Shown here: positions 35,472 through 44,860 of the stretch, piece after piece
How the letters are laid out: every line of letters begins with the position of its first letter
Position numbering within the stretch: the first letter of the stretch is position 1
Origin: Belliella baltica DSM 15883
GTDB lineage: Bacteria > Bacteroidota > Bacteroidia > Cytophagales > Cyclobacteriaceae
Assembly (NCBI RefSeq): GCF_000265405.1
Contig: NC_018010.1
Coordinates: forward strand, 744,001-808,000
Direction of reading: 5' to 3'
DNA: 64,000 nucleotides
Notes under the pieces: model-generated
The model's input: only the letters and a program-made list of their open reading frames with translations
Databases searched by the model: none
Told to the model about the DNA's origin: nothing
Program-made: the position numbers and the translations under genes

Positions 35472-36706
35472 GCGGCTTGTTTTCTTACTTGTCTAAAGAG
35501 CAAAACCAGCACCAGACAAAGTGCTGCGATAGGTAATAAGGAGAAATAAAATGCATTAGTTCCTCCATAAGACTCAAATATATGTCCTGTCACTATCGAT
35601 CCCGTCGTCCCGCCCAATGCGGAGAAAACAACAATCAAACCTGACATAGAACTTTGCATATATTTTGGAAGGGCACTTAGCACAACGGAATTGATCGTGG
35701 GATAAATTGGCGCTAGGAAAACTCCTAAAATCGGGAAAAGATAAACAACAAAAGGTGCATTGAACCAAGTAATCGTTTCAGTAAGTTCTGGCTGATTATT
35801 GGTCAAGGGCAAAGTTAAAATCACACAAACGCCAACCAAAATGGTACACGTTAAGGTGAAAGTGAGCCATTGAATTTTCCGAAGAATAATTCCTGCCAAT
35901 AACCTTCCCACAGCCAGTGCTCCTGCTAAAACAGCGCCAGCTTGAATTCCCATACTTGCTGGGACTTGTAGCACATCCTGATAGAATGTAGGCGTCCAAG
36001 TCATAAAACTCTGCTCGATCAACACAAATAGAAATGCTGATGCGGCAAATACCAACACCAAGGGCTTGATTACCAATTTGAGCATTTCCATAAAATCTTC
36101 CGAGGCCTTTGAATCTTCTCTCCTTGATTCTGATTCATTGATCTGGGCAAAATATAAAAGCAAGGCCGCCATTAGTGTCATGGCTCCCAGATACCAGTAA
36201 ATATTCAGCCAAGTACTCGAATTTGGGTTGGCATCATCAACAAACAAGCTGAAGAAGACATTTCCCAAAAGAACTCCGACCATAAAGAACCCTTCTATTG
36301 AGCTCATCAAGCTGCTGTGTTCCTTGGTACTGTTCGTCACCAATCCGATAGTAGCGAAAACAGACACTTTGATCACAGCAAATGAAATTCCTACCACAGC
36401 GAAGAGCAACTTGAAATACCAAAACTCATCCGCCACCATCGGCATCATAAAACAAAGTCCGGCCACAGCAAAAAGGGCAATCAACATCCCTTTTCTGATT
36501 CCTAACTTTGGAAGAAAAGAAGCTACAATAAATGAAAAGATTGCAATAGGCAAATCTTTGAAGCCTTCAAGAACTGAGGCTTCTGCCTTGCTGACGTCAT
36601 AAGTTCTCTGAACTTGAAGTATAACTGCTCCGACCGAATTGAGTAAAACGGCAAAAACCATGTAGTTAAAGATCAGCGAAAGCCGAACGAGTAATTTCGA
36701 ATTCAT
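35468..36706 (-). CDS. MFS transporter, probable sugar (trehalose) importer
   Basis: A 412-residue major facilitator with about twelve transmembrane helices. The N-terminal half shows FKDLPIAIFSFIVASFLPKLGIRKG, the loop 2-3 region, and the C-terminal half shows QAGAVLAGALAVGRLLAG. Substrate cannot be read from sequence; the 4-nt overlap with trehalase makes trehalose or another glucoside the best guess. It is the first gene of the operon MFS-trehalase-SDR-VanX-like. Confidence 0.85.
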   Translation of the reverse strand: MNSKLLVRLSLIFNYMVFAVLLNSVGAVILQVQRTYDVSKAEASVLEGFKDLPIAIFSFIVASFLPKLGIRKGMLIALFAVAGLCFMMPMVADEFWYFKLLFAVVGISFAVIKVSVFATIGLVTNSTKEHSSLMSSIEGFFMVGVLLGNVFFSLFVDDANPNSSTWLNIYWYLGAMTLMAALLLYFAQINESESRREDSKASEDFMEMLKLVIKPLVLVFAASAFLFVLIEQSFMTWTPTFYQDVLQVPASMGIQAGAVLAGALAVGRLLAGIILRKIQWLTFTLTCTILVGVCVILTLPLTNNQPELTETITWFNAPFVVYLFPILGVFLAPIYPTINSVVLSALPKYMQSSMSGLIVVFSALGGTTGSIVTGHIFESYGGTNAFYFSLLPIAALCLVLVLLFRQVRKQAA

Positions 36707-36876
36707 CTATTTATATCATGTGAAAATCAAATCCAAAAACCAATCCTATCCCTAAGATGTTGATTTAAATTTTAAATTCGTACAACAAAAAAAGAAAATA
36801 TATAAAAGAGGTAGAATCAAAGCGAAAAGTACAGATTCTTAACAAGTATAATTTGATCTATTCTTATATTCGCCCT

Positions 36877-37500
36877 GTGAATAGAGATCAGAATTTTTAT
36901 GAAGCTTTCGAAAAGCATGTGCCTAAAGGAGCCGTAAATTATTGTTTTGACATCTGGAAAGAAGACCCTTTTAATTTCTATATAACAAAGGAAAGAAATA
37001 CCAAGCTTGGAGACTTTCGCTATAGAAGAGACAAAAAAGTACAAACGATCACAATCAACCACAATTTAAATCCTTATCAATTTCTGATCACATATGTTCA
37101 CGAAGTAGCCCATTACCGAGCATTTACAAAGTTTGGTCTCAGCATCAAACCCCACGGTTTAGAATGGAAAAAGTATTTTCAGGAATTAATGGAGCCTTTG
37201 CTTGATGTGAGTATTTTTCCCAGAGATGTATTAATTCCACTCAAAAGACACATGATGAATCCGAAAGCAAGTTCAGGAGCTGACTTTTTCTTGATGGTAG
37301 AGCTGCGCAAATTTGATCGTTCTGAAAAAAGTGATGAATTGCAATATTTACAACAAGTCAAAAAAGGAACACAATTCGAAATCCAAGGCCGCCTCTTTGA
37401 AAAATTAGAAACTCGTCGCACTCGCGTTCTTTGTTTAGAAGTTAATTCAGGTAAAAAATACTTGATCTCAAGTCATGCAGAAGTTAAAATCAAAAATTAG
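36877..37500 (+). CDS. SprT-like zinc metalloprotease-type protein
   Basis: A SprT-domain protein with the HExxH motif in VHEVAHYRAF near residue 75, then GLEWKKYFQELM. SprT/Spartan relatives act on DNA-protein crosslinks in eukaryotes; the bacterial role is uncertain. The GTG at 36877 is preferred as start (NRDQNFYEAFEKHVP follows); a TTG 24 nt upstream is also in frame, and no ATG is available. Its stop codon overlaps the stop of the convergent scpB. Confidence 0.8.
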   Translation: MNRDQNFYEAFEKHVPKGAVNYCFDIWKEDPFNFYITKERNTKLGDFRYRRDKKVQTITINHNLNPYQFLITYVHEVAHYRAFTKFGLSIKPHGLEWKKYFQELMEPLLDVSIFPRDVLIPLKRHMMNPKASSGADFFLMVELRKFDRSEKSDELQYLQQVKKGTQFEIQGRLFEKLETRRTRVLCLEVNSGKKYLISSHAEVKIKN

Positions 37501-38057
37501 TCTTTTGACTCCCCAATTTGATTTTCTTCAGTAGTAAAATCCTTCGGCTGTGGAAGTTCAGAAAGGCTATTGATTCCAAAGTACTCCATGAACTTTTCAC
37601 TCGTGCCATACAATATGGGTCTGCCTATAGTTTCCGCTTTTCCCCTAATGGTAAGAAGCTCCTTTTCTAATAATTTTTGTATAGAATAATCACAGTTTAC
37701 TCCTCGGATTTGCTCTACTTCTGTCTTTGTAACAGGCTGTTTATAAGCAATAATAGAAAGTGTCTCCAATTGTGCAGTTGAGAGACGCTTTTGCGATTGT
37801 TGCTTGAGCAAAATCGAAATACTACTTTGATATGCTGGCTTGGTTAAAAACTGATATCCACCAGCAATTTGCTCAAATCCAAATGAAAAATCCTCAGCAG
37901 CATACTTCAACCGCAAATCTGAAATTGCAGCTAAAATATGCTCTTTTGGTATCTCTGATTCAAACATTTCAGAAAGACACTTTTGAATATCATCTATGCT
38001 GATTGGAGAAGGAGAGCAAAAGACCAATGCTTCAATATGTCTATGTAGAAAGTCCAA
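37497..38057 (-). CDS. scpB: SMC-Scp complex subunit ScpB
   Basis: A 186-residue winged-helix protein that joins ScpA and SMC in chromosome condensation. The N-terminal block HIEALVFCSPSPISIDDI and the middle ETLSIIAYKQPVTKTEVEQI with GRPILYGTSEKFMEYFGI are typical of ScpB. It starts 1 nt after the stop of the DksA-like gene, in the same operon. Confidence 0.93.
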   Translation of the reverse strand: MDFLHRHIEALVFCSPSPISIDDIQKCLSEMFESEIPKEHILAAISDLRLKYAAEDFSFGFEQIAGGYQFLTKPAYQSSISILLKQQSQKRLSTAQLETLSIIAYKQPVTKTEVEQIRGVNCDYSIQKLLEKELLTIRGKAETIGRPILYGTSEKFMEYFGINSLSELPQPKDFTTEENQIGESKD

Positions 38058-38058
38058 A

Positions 38059-38442
38059 TTATCTTTTAGCTAATTTTGCTTCAATAGAATGCATTGTGTG
38101 AGGAACAGCTTTCAATCTTTCTTTGGCGATTAATTTTCCTGTATCAACACAAACTCCGTAAGTGCCATTCTTAATTCTAACAAGGGCATTTTCCAAATTG
38201 ATGATGAACTTCTGCTGTCTTGCCGCCAACTGACTCATATTTTCTCTTTCTAGCGTATCAGCACCATCCTCCAAAAGTTTTGAGGTCGAAGCAGTAAAGT
38301 CAGTACCACTATCGTTTTTTTTGCTTAGCGTTTCTTTTAATGAATTTAACTCTGCTTTAGCTACACTAAGTTTTTGTAAAATTATTTCTTCAAATTCCTT
38401 AAGTTCATCTGGGGAATAAGCTGTTTTTTGGTCTTGACTCAT
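38059..38442 (-). CDS. TraR/DksA family regulator
   Basis: A 127-residue DksA/TraR-type protein: an N-terminal coiled coil (ILQKLSVAKAELNSLKETL) and the C-terminal RIKNGTYGVCVDTGKLIAKERLKAVPH block. Only one of the usual zinc-finger cysteines is present, as in many Bacteroidota members. It probably binds RNA polymerase through the secondary channel. It is followed by scpB with a 1-nt gap. Confidence 0.88.
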   Translation of the reverse strand: MSQDQKTAYSPDELKEFEEIILQKLSVAKAELNSLKETLSKKNDSGTDFTASTSKLLEDGADTLERENMSQLAARQQKFIINLENALVRIKNGTYGVCVDTGKLIAKERLKAVPHTMHSIEAKLAKR

Positions 38443-38531
38443 TGGTTAGTAATTTAGTAAAGTTATACTCTTTTTATACCCATCGGGTTTAAAAGTCGCT
38501 AAAATACACTTAGGTTTTGGAAATCAAAAAT

Positions 38532-38556
38532 AAAAAAACCGCACAAGGCGGTTTTT
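38532..38556 (-). terminator. Terminator of the 51-residue gene
   Basis: On the minus strand AAAAACCGCC-TTGT-GCGGTTTTT forms a compact hairpin with a T-run. It overlaps the stop of the small gene at 38555-38710 and separates it from the DksA-scpB operon. Confidence 0.8.
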
Positions 38557-38710
38557 AATTCATTGAGAGATTCTGAAGTCTCTTTTCGAGTAGCTTTTCG
38601 TCCATTACCAAGCGGTATTTCATCCTGAGGTAGCGCTGGATTACTTTAATCGTTTTTCCTTTCTCTACGAAATAGGTTCTTAATGTTTGAGAGATTATGT
38701 CATGGTTCAT
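38555..38710 (-). CDS. Small basic protein of 51 residues, unknown function
   Basis: An ATG at 38710 opens a 51-codon frame: MNHDIISQTLRTYFVEKGK, then TIKVIQRYLRMKYRLVMDEK, then LLEKRLQNLSMN. It is strongly basic and helix-prone and has no signal peptide. It occupies most of the gap between the lamin-tail gene and the DksA-like gene and ends on its own terminator, which supports a real gene. I do not recognise the family. Confidence 0.6.
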   Translation of the reverse strand: MNHDIISQTLRTYFVEKGKTIKVIQRYLRMKYRLVMDEKLLEKRLQNLSMN

Positions 38711-38776
38711 CTTTAGGTATATTTTGAGGTTCAGGCAGTTAAAATATGAAATAATAAATTGATAATGAAATATTAT

Positions 38777-41700
38777 CTAAAATTTTGTTCCGACAACCAC
38801 AGTTTTTTTGATTTGACTTACATTTCCCTGCATATCAAAAATGTCAATTGTGATAATATAATAACCAGATCTAACCTTTATATTACTTGAATCTGTTCCA
38901 TCCCAAGTGTAAAATCCAGATGTACCCCAAATATCATTCTGACACAATTCGCGTATCAGATGACCACTTACTGAGTAGATTCTGATTGTTGCTAAACTGC
39001 CGGCTTGATCCATTTTGTATGTAAGCGTAGTGAAATTTTGCTCTCCTGGAGCATCTGGCACAAACACCTTTGGATTGATTTCTATGCCAAACTCTTCTGA
39101 GCCTTCAAATAAGTTGGAGTTCTTCAATCCTGGACTCGCAAACCCAACTGAAGCAGATGCAGATTTCCAATTTTCTGGATTTTGAGTTGGCTCGGTAGGA
39201 GAGAGTCGTTCAAGTGAAACCCCTCTAACTTCTTTCAATAATCGATGATGCATCTTTTCGGTATAAGAAAAAATATCAACTAGCTCTTCCTCAGGGTCAA
39301 GCCAGACAACGTTCCCTGCTGCTTGAGGGTAACTTGGCAGGGAAGAAAGTTCTACAAAGTTGTTGCTATTCCCTTTAGGGTACTCTGATAGAAGTCTGTT
39401 GCCATCTGTTGTGAAAACAAAAAAACTTTTCGGAGCTATAATCAAATCATTATTTGCGACAATTCTTCGGTTTGCAATCTCTCCTTCTGAACTTAAATTC
39501 GCCAATTTCCAGTCTTTCAAATTGATAAATTTATCTGAGTGGTTGTACACTTCAACAAATTTCGGTCCTCCAGTATTGGCATTGAAAAGTACCTCGTTAA
39601 TTATAACATCACCTGATTCAGCTGGAGATGGAATGGTAAAATAGGTTTCATTCTCCCCATCTTGAATCAAGTTTCCAACACAATCTCTTAAACCAGTGAC
39701 ACGAATCAAATATTGTAGACCCTCTTGAATGATGCTTTCAAAAGTTACAATCAAACTTTCTTGATTATTTCCTATCCCCACTGATTGAATAACCAAATTC
39801 GGATTGATTTCCCAAGAAATATTATCAAAATTGAGACTTAAGCTTTTCGAAAACTCCAGCAAGACCTGATTTGAATGAATCATTTTTGCTGAAAGCAAAA
39901 CAGGATTCGTCATATCAGGGGTTTCGTCAAATACAGAATTGATTTTTCCTGGTGTCCCACGCTCGGCTGCAATAGCAGTTTTTACATTTCCAGATAAATT
40001 ACAAGTGATAAATGGATTGACAACTTCCAAGCTATACCCACCCGAAGCAAAAGAACTACCCCCAAAACTTGCAGTCGTATAATTCAAACTGTCAATAACA
40101 AACCCTCCGTCATCAAAGAGTTTAATTTGATCTGCAGCATTCAATAAGGTTGGCCAATTAGTCAAACCCATCACCCTCCCGTAATTTGTGAATTGAGAGA
40201 TTTGTGTTCGTGGACAGAGAATAACATATTCAAGAGGCAAGATTACTTCGTTGGGCAAAGTGGTCGTTCTTCGAGAATTTGCTAATTGAAATCCTCCTAA
40301 AGCAATCGGATTATCACTAGGATTGAAAAGCTCTACATATTCCACATTAGGAAGTGAATTTCCAGCTCTTGGAGCAGGCATAATTTCATTGATGATTAGA
40401 TTTTTGAATGAAAGGCTTTTTGCCGCCTCAAAAGTAAATTGAAAAGAAATTGACTCCATAAAATTCCCCGCCAAATCAGGAATTCCTGAAACTTCAAGAG
40501 AATATTCAATTTGATCTTGAAAATCAAGATCCCACTTTAAAAGAATAGAGCTCGAATTTTCTTGAACAATTACGCTCGTTGGGAATTGGTCAGCAATGCT
40601 ATAATTGTTTGAAATCAATCCAAAAACAGGATCTATGGGTTCCGAAAAAATCACCAAAAGCTCATCTTCTCTAATTCCAACTACTCGGACAATTTCTGGT
40701 GGAGTAGCATCCCAAACAAAATCTCTGAACGAGCCATTGAGTAATTTTCCATTAGATGATTTCCTTGGTGGAATACTTAGCGTGTACACGACATTCTCCT
40801 CAAAATCAGTAGTGGAATTAAGTAGAAATGATTTTTGGTCGTCTGAATTCTCGATTTCAGAAAAAACAAAATCTGAATCTAAAACAGAAAAATCCTGCCC
40901 TTCAAAAGAAGAAAAATCCAAATTTACTGAAGAACTTATATTGATTTGATTTGTATTCACTGCGAAGACAGCTTCAATTTCATCTGTATATAAAAAATTC
41001 CGTCTTTGAGGTTCTCCATTTTCTAAATCTAAATTTCTGATCGAATTGACCTCTACATGGACTTCTTGATCTACAACAAGCTCATCATTTAATTCTAAAT
41101 GAATTGAAAATACATTTTCATCGATTCGAATTTCTAGAGGACTTTTCCCATTTATAGTGAACTTGGAAGTTTGACTAACATCCGCTTCCAAATAAGGTTG
41201 GCTAAAGCTCAGTCTCATCTGCTTTGGATTTTCGACTAGAATTTGTCCCAACTGAATCTTTTCATTGTCAATTTCAAAATCAATTTGCTCAGTCAGATCA
41301 CCTTGCTCAGACCAAATATCTTCTAGGAGAAGCATAATCCTACCTTTTGGAAATGGATCGATAGTTTGAATGTTCACTAACTTTTCTTCTATATGAATGA
41401 TATTTTCGATTTGTAAACCATCAAGATTAACCTGAGATAATTCAAAACTCCGAACAGCTCTATCAAATTGAATTTGTAACTCGTAAGGGTTCAAAATTAA
41501 AACTTGATCAATTCGAATCGGATCTACTTGCTCGGCACCTGGAAAAACACCAAAGTCATCCATCACAAATCTTGCTGCAGAACCTGAACCTGAGCCATAC
41601 TTGACTTCAATTTTCAAATAAACAAGCTCAGTATAGCTTTCTGGGATTTCCAATTCATATAATTTGAATTCTGAATTTTCATTACTGAATGTTTCATCTT

Positions 41701-42115
41701 CTCCGACTTGAATAGGGGAAGAATATTGAATTTGATCATTGGAAAAAGATATAAAAACCAAAGCCGAACGATTACCAGCTCCATTTTGAATAGTTTTCGC
41801 AAAAAATGCAATTTTGGGATCAACGATGTCGGACAAATTTACTTGTGTGTAAATAACACCATCAAAAGTACTAATCGGCTGAACCGCCAATGCTCTGGAG
41901 TTGCTTCTTCCTTCTTGATTGATTTGGAAGATTCTCGCCGAAGTACTTCTAACTTCATTTGCAGACCAAAAAGGTAAAAATTCATCAGGATGATTGACTA
42001 TCTCAAAGTTGCTTTCAAAATCCTGAACTTGAGCTAATGTTTGGGCAGTTTCAAAAAACCCAAATCTGAGTAGGGAAAAAGCAAGAAAACCCCAAACAAA
42101 ATAAAGAATTCTCAT
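38777..42115 (-). CDS. Large secreted protein with lamin-tail domains and FlgD-like C-terminus
   Basis: A 1112-residue exported protein (signal peptide to about ALVQ/AQ). Its N-terminal region has jelly-roll-like and Ig-like repeats. Two lamin-tail domains are visible: LIINEIMPAPRAG...VEYVELFNPSDNPIAL near 575-700, and DVIINEVLFNANTGG...FVEVYNHSDKFINL near 855-980. The last 80 residues (SVSGHLIRELCQ, FYTWDGTDSSN, VRSGYYIITIDI) match a FlgD-Ig-like domain common at the C-terminus of Bacteroidota surface proteins and type IX cargo. It is probably cell-surface; adhesion or structural roles are inferred. Confidence 0.8.
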   Translation of the reverse strand: MRILYFVWGFLAFSLLRFGFFETAQTLAQVQDFESNFEIVNHPDEFLPFWSANEVRSTSARIFQINQEGRSNSRALAVQPISTFDGVIYTQVNLSDIVDPKIAFFAKTIQNGAGNRSALVFISFSNDQIQYSSPIQVGEDETFSNENSEFKLYELEIPESYTELVYLKIEVKYGSGSGSAARFVMDDFGVFPGAEQVDPIRIDQVLILNPYELQIQFDRAVRSFELSQVNLDGLQIENIIHIEEKLVNIQTIDPFPKGRIMLLLEDIWSEQGDLTEQIDFEIDNEKIQLGQILVENPKQMRLSFSQPYLEADVSQTSKFTINGKSPLEIRIDENVFSIHLELNDELVVDQEVHVEVNSIRNLDLENGEPQRRNFLYTDEIEAVFAVNTNQINISSSVNLDFSSFEGQDFSVLDSDFVFSEIENSDDQKSFLLNSTTDFEENVVYTLSIPPRKSSNGKLLNGSFRDFVWDATPPEIVRVVGIREDELLVIFSEPIDPVFGLISNNYSIADQFPTSVIVQENSSSILLKWDLDFQDQIEYSLEVSGIPDLAGNFMESISFQFTFEAAKSLSFKNLIINEIMPAPRAGNSLPNVEYVELFNPSDNPIALGGFQLANSRRTTTLPNEVILPLEYVILCPRTQISQFTNYGRVMGLTNWPTLLNAADQIKLFDDGGFVIDSLNYTTASFGGSSFASGGYSLEVVNPFITCNLSGNVKTAIAAERGTPGKINSVFDETPDMTNPVLLSAKMIHSNQVLLEFSKSLSLNFDNISWEINPNLVIQSVGIGNNQESLIVTFESIIQEGLQYLIRVTGLRDCVGNLIQDGENETYFTIPSPAESGDVIINEVLFNANTGGPKFVEVYNHSDKFINLKDWKLANLSSEGEIANRRIVANNDLIIAPKSFFVFTTDGNRLLSEYPKGNSNNFVELSSLPSYPQAAGNVVWLDPEEELVDIFSYTEKMHHRLLKEVRGVSLERLSPTEPTQNPENWKSASASVGFASPGLKNSNLFEGSEEFGIEINPKVFVPDAPGEQNFTTLTYKMDQAGSLATIRIYSVSGHLIRELCQNDIWGTSGFYTWDGTDSSNIKVRSGYYIITIDIFDMQGNVSQIKKTVVVGTKF

Positions 42116-42239
42116 GAACTAAATTTACAAAATCACTTCTAAAATATTTGGAAATTAAACGTTTAAATCAATTTTATTTCAAAATCCTTAAACAAAATGG
42201 CATTTCTTTGATGTTTAACCAATTATCACTGCCAAAGGA

Positions 42240-42270
42240 GTTCATTTTGAAAATTCTTAACTTACCTTTG
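42240..42270 (+). promoter_or_regulatory. Candidate asd promoter
   Basis: TACCTTTG at 42263-42270 is an exact match to the Bacteroidota -7 consensus TAnnTTTG and lies 35 nt before the asd ATG. The -33 region is weak, with no clear TTTG at the proper distance. Confidence 0.35.
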
Positions 42271-42304
42271 CGGTTCAATTTTAACAATTCAAAAACTATT
42301 TAAA

Positions 42305-43294
42305 ATGAAACTAGCCGTTGTAGGAGCTACCGGATTGGTAGGCTCAGAAATCCTAGAAGTGCTGGCAGAGCACAATTTCCAATTTGATGAATTACTCTTG
42401 GTTGCAAGTGAAAGATCCGCAGGCAAAAAGATGACCTATAAGAGTAAGGAATATACGGTAATTGGACTCAAACAGGCAGTTTCTGAGAAGCCTGACATCG
42501 CTATTTTTTCGGCAGGAGGTGACACTTCCAAAGAATGGGCTCCACAATTTGCGGCAGCGGGTACCATTGTCATCGATAATTCATCCGCTTGGAGAATGGA
42601 TCCCACCAAGAAGCTGGTTGTCCCTGAAATCAACGCCAAAGACCTTCGAATTGATGATAGAATCATCGCTAACCCAAACTGTTCTACCATTCAAATGGTC
42701 TTGGCACTTGAGCCTTTGAGAGCAAAATATGGGATCAAAAGAATCGTAGTGTCCACTTATCAGTCTGTAACGGGTACAGGAAAAGCCGCAGTGGATCAAA
42801 TGATGGCTGAACGCGCTGGAGAAAAAGCAGAAATGGTCTATCCACATAAAATTGACTTGAATGTACTTCCTCATATCGACGTATTCCAGCCAAACGGATA
42901 CACCAAAGAAGAGATGAAGATGATCAACGAGACCAAGAAAATCTTCAACGATGACAGTATCCAAGTCACGGCAACAACCGTAAGAATCCCAACAATGGGT
43001 GGCCACTCTGAAGCTGTCAATGTGGAGTTCCACAAAGATTTTGACTTGGAGGAAGTGAAAAATCTTCTTACTGCAGCTCCAGGCATAATTGTACAAGATG
43101 ATCCGGCTAACAATGTGTATCCAATGCCATTGACAGCACACAAAAAAGATGAAGTATTTGTAGGAAGATTGAGAAGAGATGAATCCCAAGCAAATACATT
43201 GAATATGTGGATTGTAGCAGACAACTTAAGAAAGGGTGCTGCTACCAATGCCGTGCAAATCGCAGAATACTTAGTAGAACACAACTTGGTATAA
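42305..43294 (+). CDS. asd: Aspartate-semialdehyde dehydrogenase
   Basis: A 329-residue NADPH enzyme that reduces aspartyl phosphate to the semialdehyde in lysine, methionine and threonine synthesis and in diaminopimelate supply. The cofactor motif is VVGATGLVGSEIL; the catalytic Cys is in NPNCSTIQMV near residue 127; the substrate-binding GGHSEAVNVEF is also present. The next gene starts 1 nt after its stop. Confidence 0.96.
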   Translation: MKLAVVGATGLVGSEILEVLAEHNFQFDELLLVASERSAGKKMTYKSKEYTVIGLKQAVSEKPDIAIFSAGGDTSKEWAPQFAAAGTIVIDNSSAWRMDPTKKLVVPEINAKDLRIDDRIIANPNCSTIQMVLALEPLRAKYGIKRIVVSTYQSVTGTGKAAVDQMMAERAGEKAEMVYPHKIDLNVLPHIDVFQPNGYTKEEMKMINETKKIFNDDSIQVTATTVRIPTMGGHSEAVNVEFHKDFDLEEVKNLLTAAPGIIVQDDPANNVYPMPLTAHKKDEVFVGRLRRDESQANTLNMWIVADNLRKGAATNAVQIAEYLVEHNLV

Positions 43295-43295
43295 T

Positions 43296-44489
43296 TTGGA
43301 ATTTAGCCAATTCGATACTGAAACATTCAAACAATTTGTGCAGGATCATCTTCATGAAGATCCTGCACAATTGCTTTTAAAATACGCTGGGAAGACCGAA
43401 TTTGATCTCAAGTTTGCAGTACAGCAAATCCAAGCAAGGCAAAAAGCCAAAAACAAAATCCCCTCTTGGGCTGTAAACCCAAATTTGCTTTTTCCAGCAT
43501 CCATTTCTATGGAGCAGGCTTCCTCAGAAGATACAGCTCTTTTTAAGGCTGAATTGGTAAAAGGAAAATCCATGATCGACTTTACCGGAGGTCTGGGAAT
43601 TGACACTTATTTTTTGGCCCAGAATTTCGAAAAAGCAATCTACTGCGAAAGACAGGAAGATCTAGCTAAACTTTCTGAACATAATTTCAAGCAACTCTCT
43701 AACGATAAATTCACAGTCATCCATGGCGACAGCTTGGATTTCCTTTCCAAAAGTCAAGAGAATTTCGACCTGATTTATGTAGATCCTGCGCGTCGTGGTG
43801 GACAAAACCAAAAACTTTACAAATTGGCAGATTGTGAACCTAATGTCGTACAGCATTGGGGTTTGTTGAAATCTAAAGCTAAAACCATTCTAATCAAAGC
43901 CTCTCCAATGCTTGACATCAAGCAAGTACTAATTGAGATTCCAGAAATCCAACAAGTGTGGGTCATCTCTGTCCGCAATGAAGTCAAAGAAGTGCTCCTC
44001 AAATGGCAGCAAGAACCCAAAATAGAGTACCAAAAAATCATTGCTATCGATCTACACCACGATGGGAAAAGAGAATTCTCTTTCACTTTTGAAGCGGAAG
44101 AAGAAGCAGAAAGTGTTTTTGGGGCGGCAGGGAGCTATCTTATCGAACCTACGTCAAGTATCCTCAAAGCGGGTGCTTTTAAGCTATTTGGGCAGCAATT
44201 CGGTTTGAAAAAACTACACCCTAATAGTCATCTTTTTACTTGTGATGCATTACCAGCTGAACAGATACCTGGACGGGTTTTTAAAATATTACAAGAAGTC
44301 GAAAATCCTAAAAAGGAATTGAAACAGCTAGTTCCATCTGGAAAAGTCAATGTCATTACGAGAAATTATATACTCTCTCCAGACGATTTCAAGAAAAAAT
44401 ACAAACTCAAAGACGGCGGTACACATTTCCTGATTGGGACCAAATCCAGGGAAAAGTATGTGTTGTATTTGGCAGAATTAGCTAGATAA
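43296..44489 (+). CDS. Class I SAM methyltransferase with THUMP-like domain
   Basis: A 397-residue protein. The SAM-binding core is MIDFTGGLGIDTYFLAQ, with DLIYVDPARRGG further on; the C-terminal part has the THUMP-like PSGKVNVITRNY. This family is annotated as a putative RNA or DNA methyltransferase without a known substrate. The start is TTG, one base after the asd stop; no upstream ATG fits. It is probably translationally coupled to asd. Confidence 0.82.
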   Translation: MEFSQFDTETFKQFVQDHLHEDPAQLLLKYAGKTEFDLKFAVQQIQARQKAKNKIPSWAVNPNLLFPASISMEQASSEDTALFKAELVKGKSMIDFTGGLGIDTYFLAQNFEKAIYCERQEDLAKLSEHNFKQLSNDKFTVIHGDSLDFLSKSQENFDLIYVDPARRGGQNQKLYKLADCEPNVVQHWGLLKSKAKTILIKASPMLDIKQVLIEIPEIQQVWVISVRNEVKEVLLKWQQEPKIEYQKIIAIDLHHDGKREFSFTFEAEEEAESVFGAAGSYLIEPTSSILKAGAFKLFGQQFGLKKLHPNSHLFTCDALPAEQIPGRVFKILQEVENPKKELKQLVPSGKVNVITRNYILSPDDFKKKYKLKDGGTHFLIGTKSREKYVLYLAELAR

Positions 44490-44516
44490 ATCATCGAAAA
44501 TAATTTGAGCCTTTAG

Positions 44517-44813
44517 CACAAAAATATTTTTGAAAGCCATGAATTAGAAGAGTTTTCAGTTATTTCCATTTTGGAAACAACTGCTTCTGATGGAAAAAAC
44601 TACAAGACAAAGTTTTACAATCTTGATGCAATTATTTCTGTAGGCTACCTGGTAAATTCTGCTAAAGCTACCCAATTCAGAATCTGGGCGACTAAAACAT
44701 TGCGAGAATATATCTTCAAGGGATTTGTGCTTGATGATGACCGATTGAAGCAAGGGGAAACACTTTTTCGACAAAGAAATCAAAAGACTGAAAAAATAAA
44801 AGCTTGGATTTGA
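44517..44813 (+). pseudogene. Fragment of a RhuM-family (virulence RhuM) gene
   Basis: Translation gives HKNIFESHELEEFSVISILE, then GKNYKTKFYNLDAIISVGY and FRIWATKTLREYIFKGFVLD, a clear match to the middle of RhuM/Fic-associated proteins. The N-terminal part is missing (in-frame stop just upstream) and the frame ends after KAWI, far short of the usual 300-plus residues. An apparent start at 44571 would give only a fragment, so the gene is dead. Confidence 0.75.
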
Positions 44814-44860
44814 TAAAACCCAAGCTCTCGAATTATTTATGCTTTTTATTCAATAACAAA

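Noticed and set aside
38059..38442. DksA-like protein with a damaged zinc finger as a novelty
   Set aside because: Loss of zinc cysteines appears common in Bacteroidota TraR/DksA proteins, so it is probably ordinary.
42581..43189. A 202-residue open frame antisense to asd
   Set aside because: asd is full length and conserved on the other strand; the antisense frame is Phe/His/Tyr-rich and unlike a real protein.
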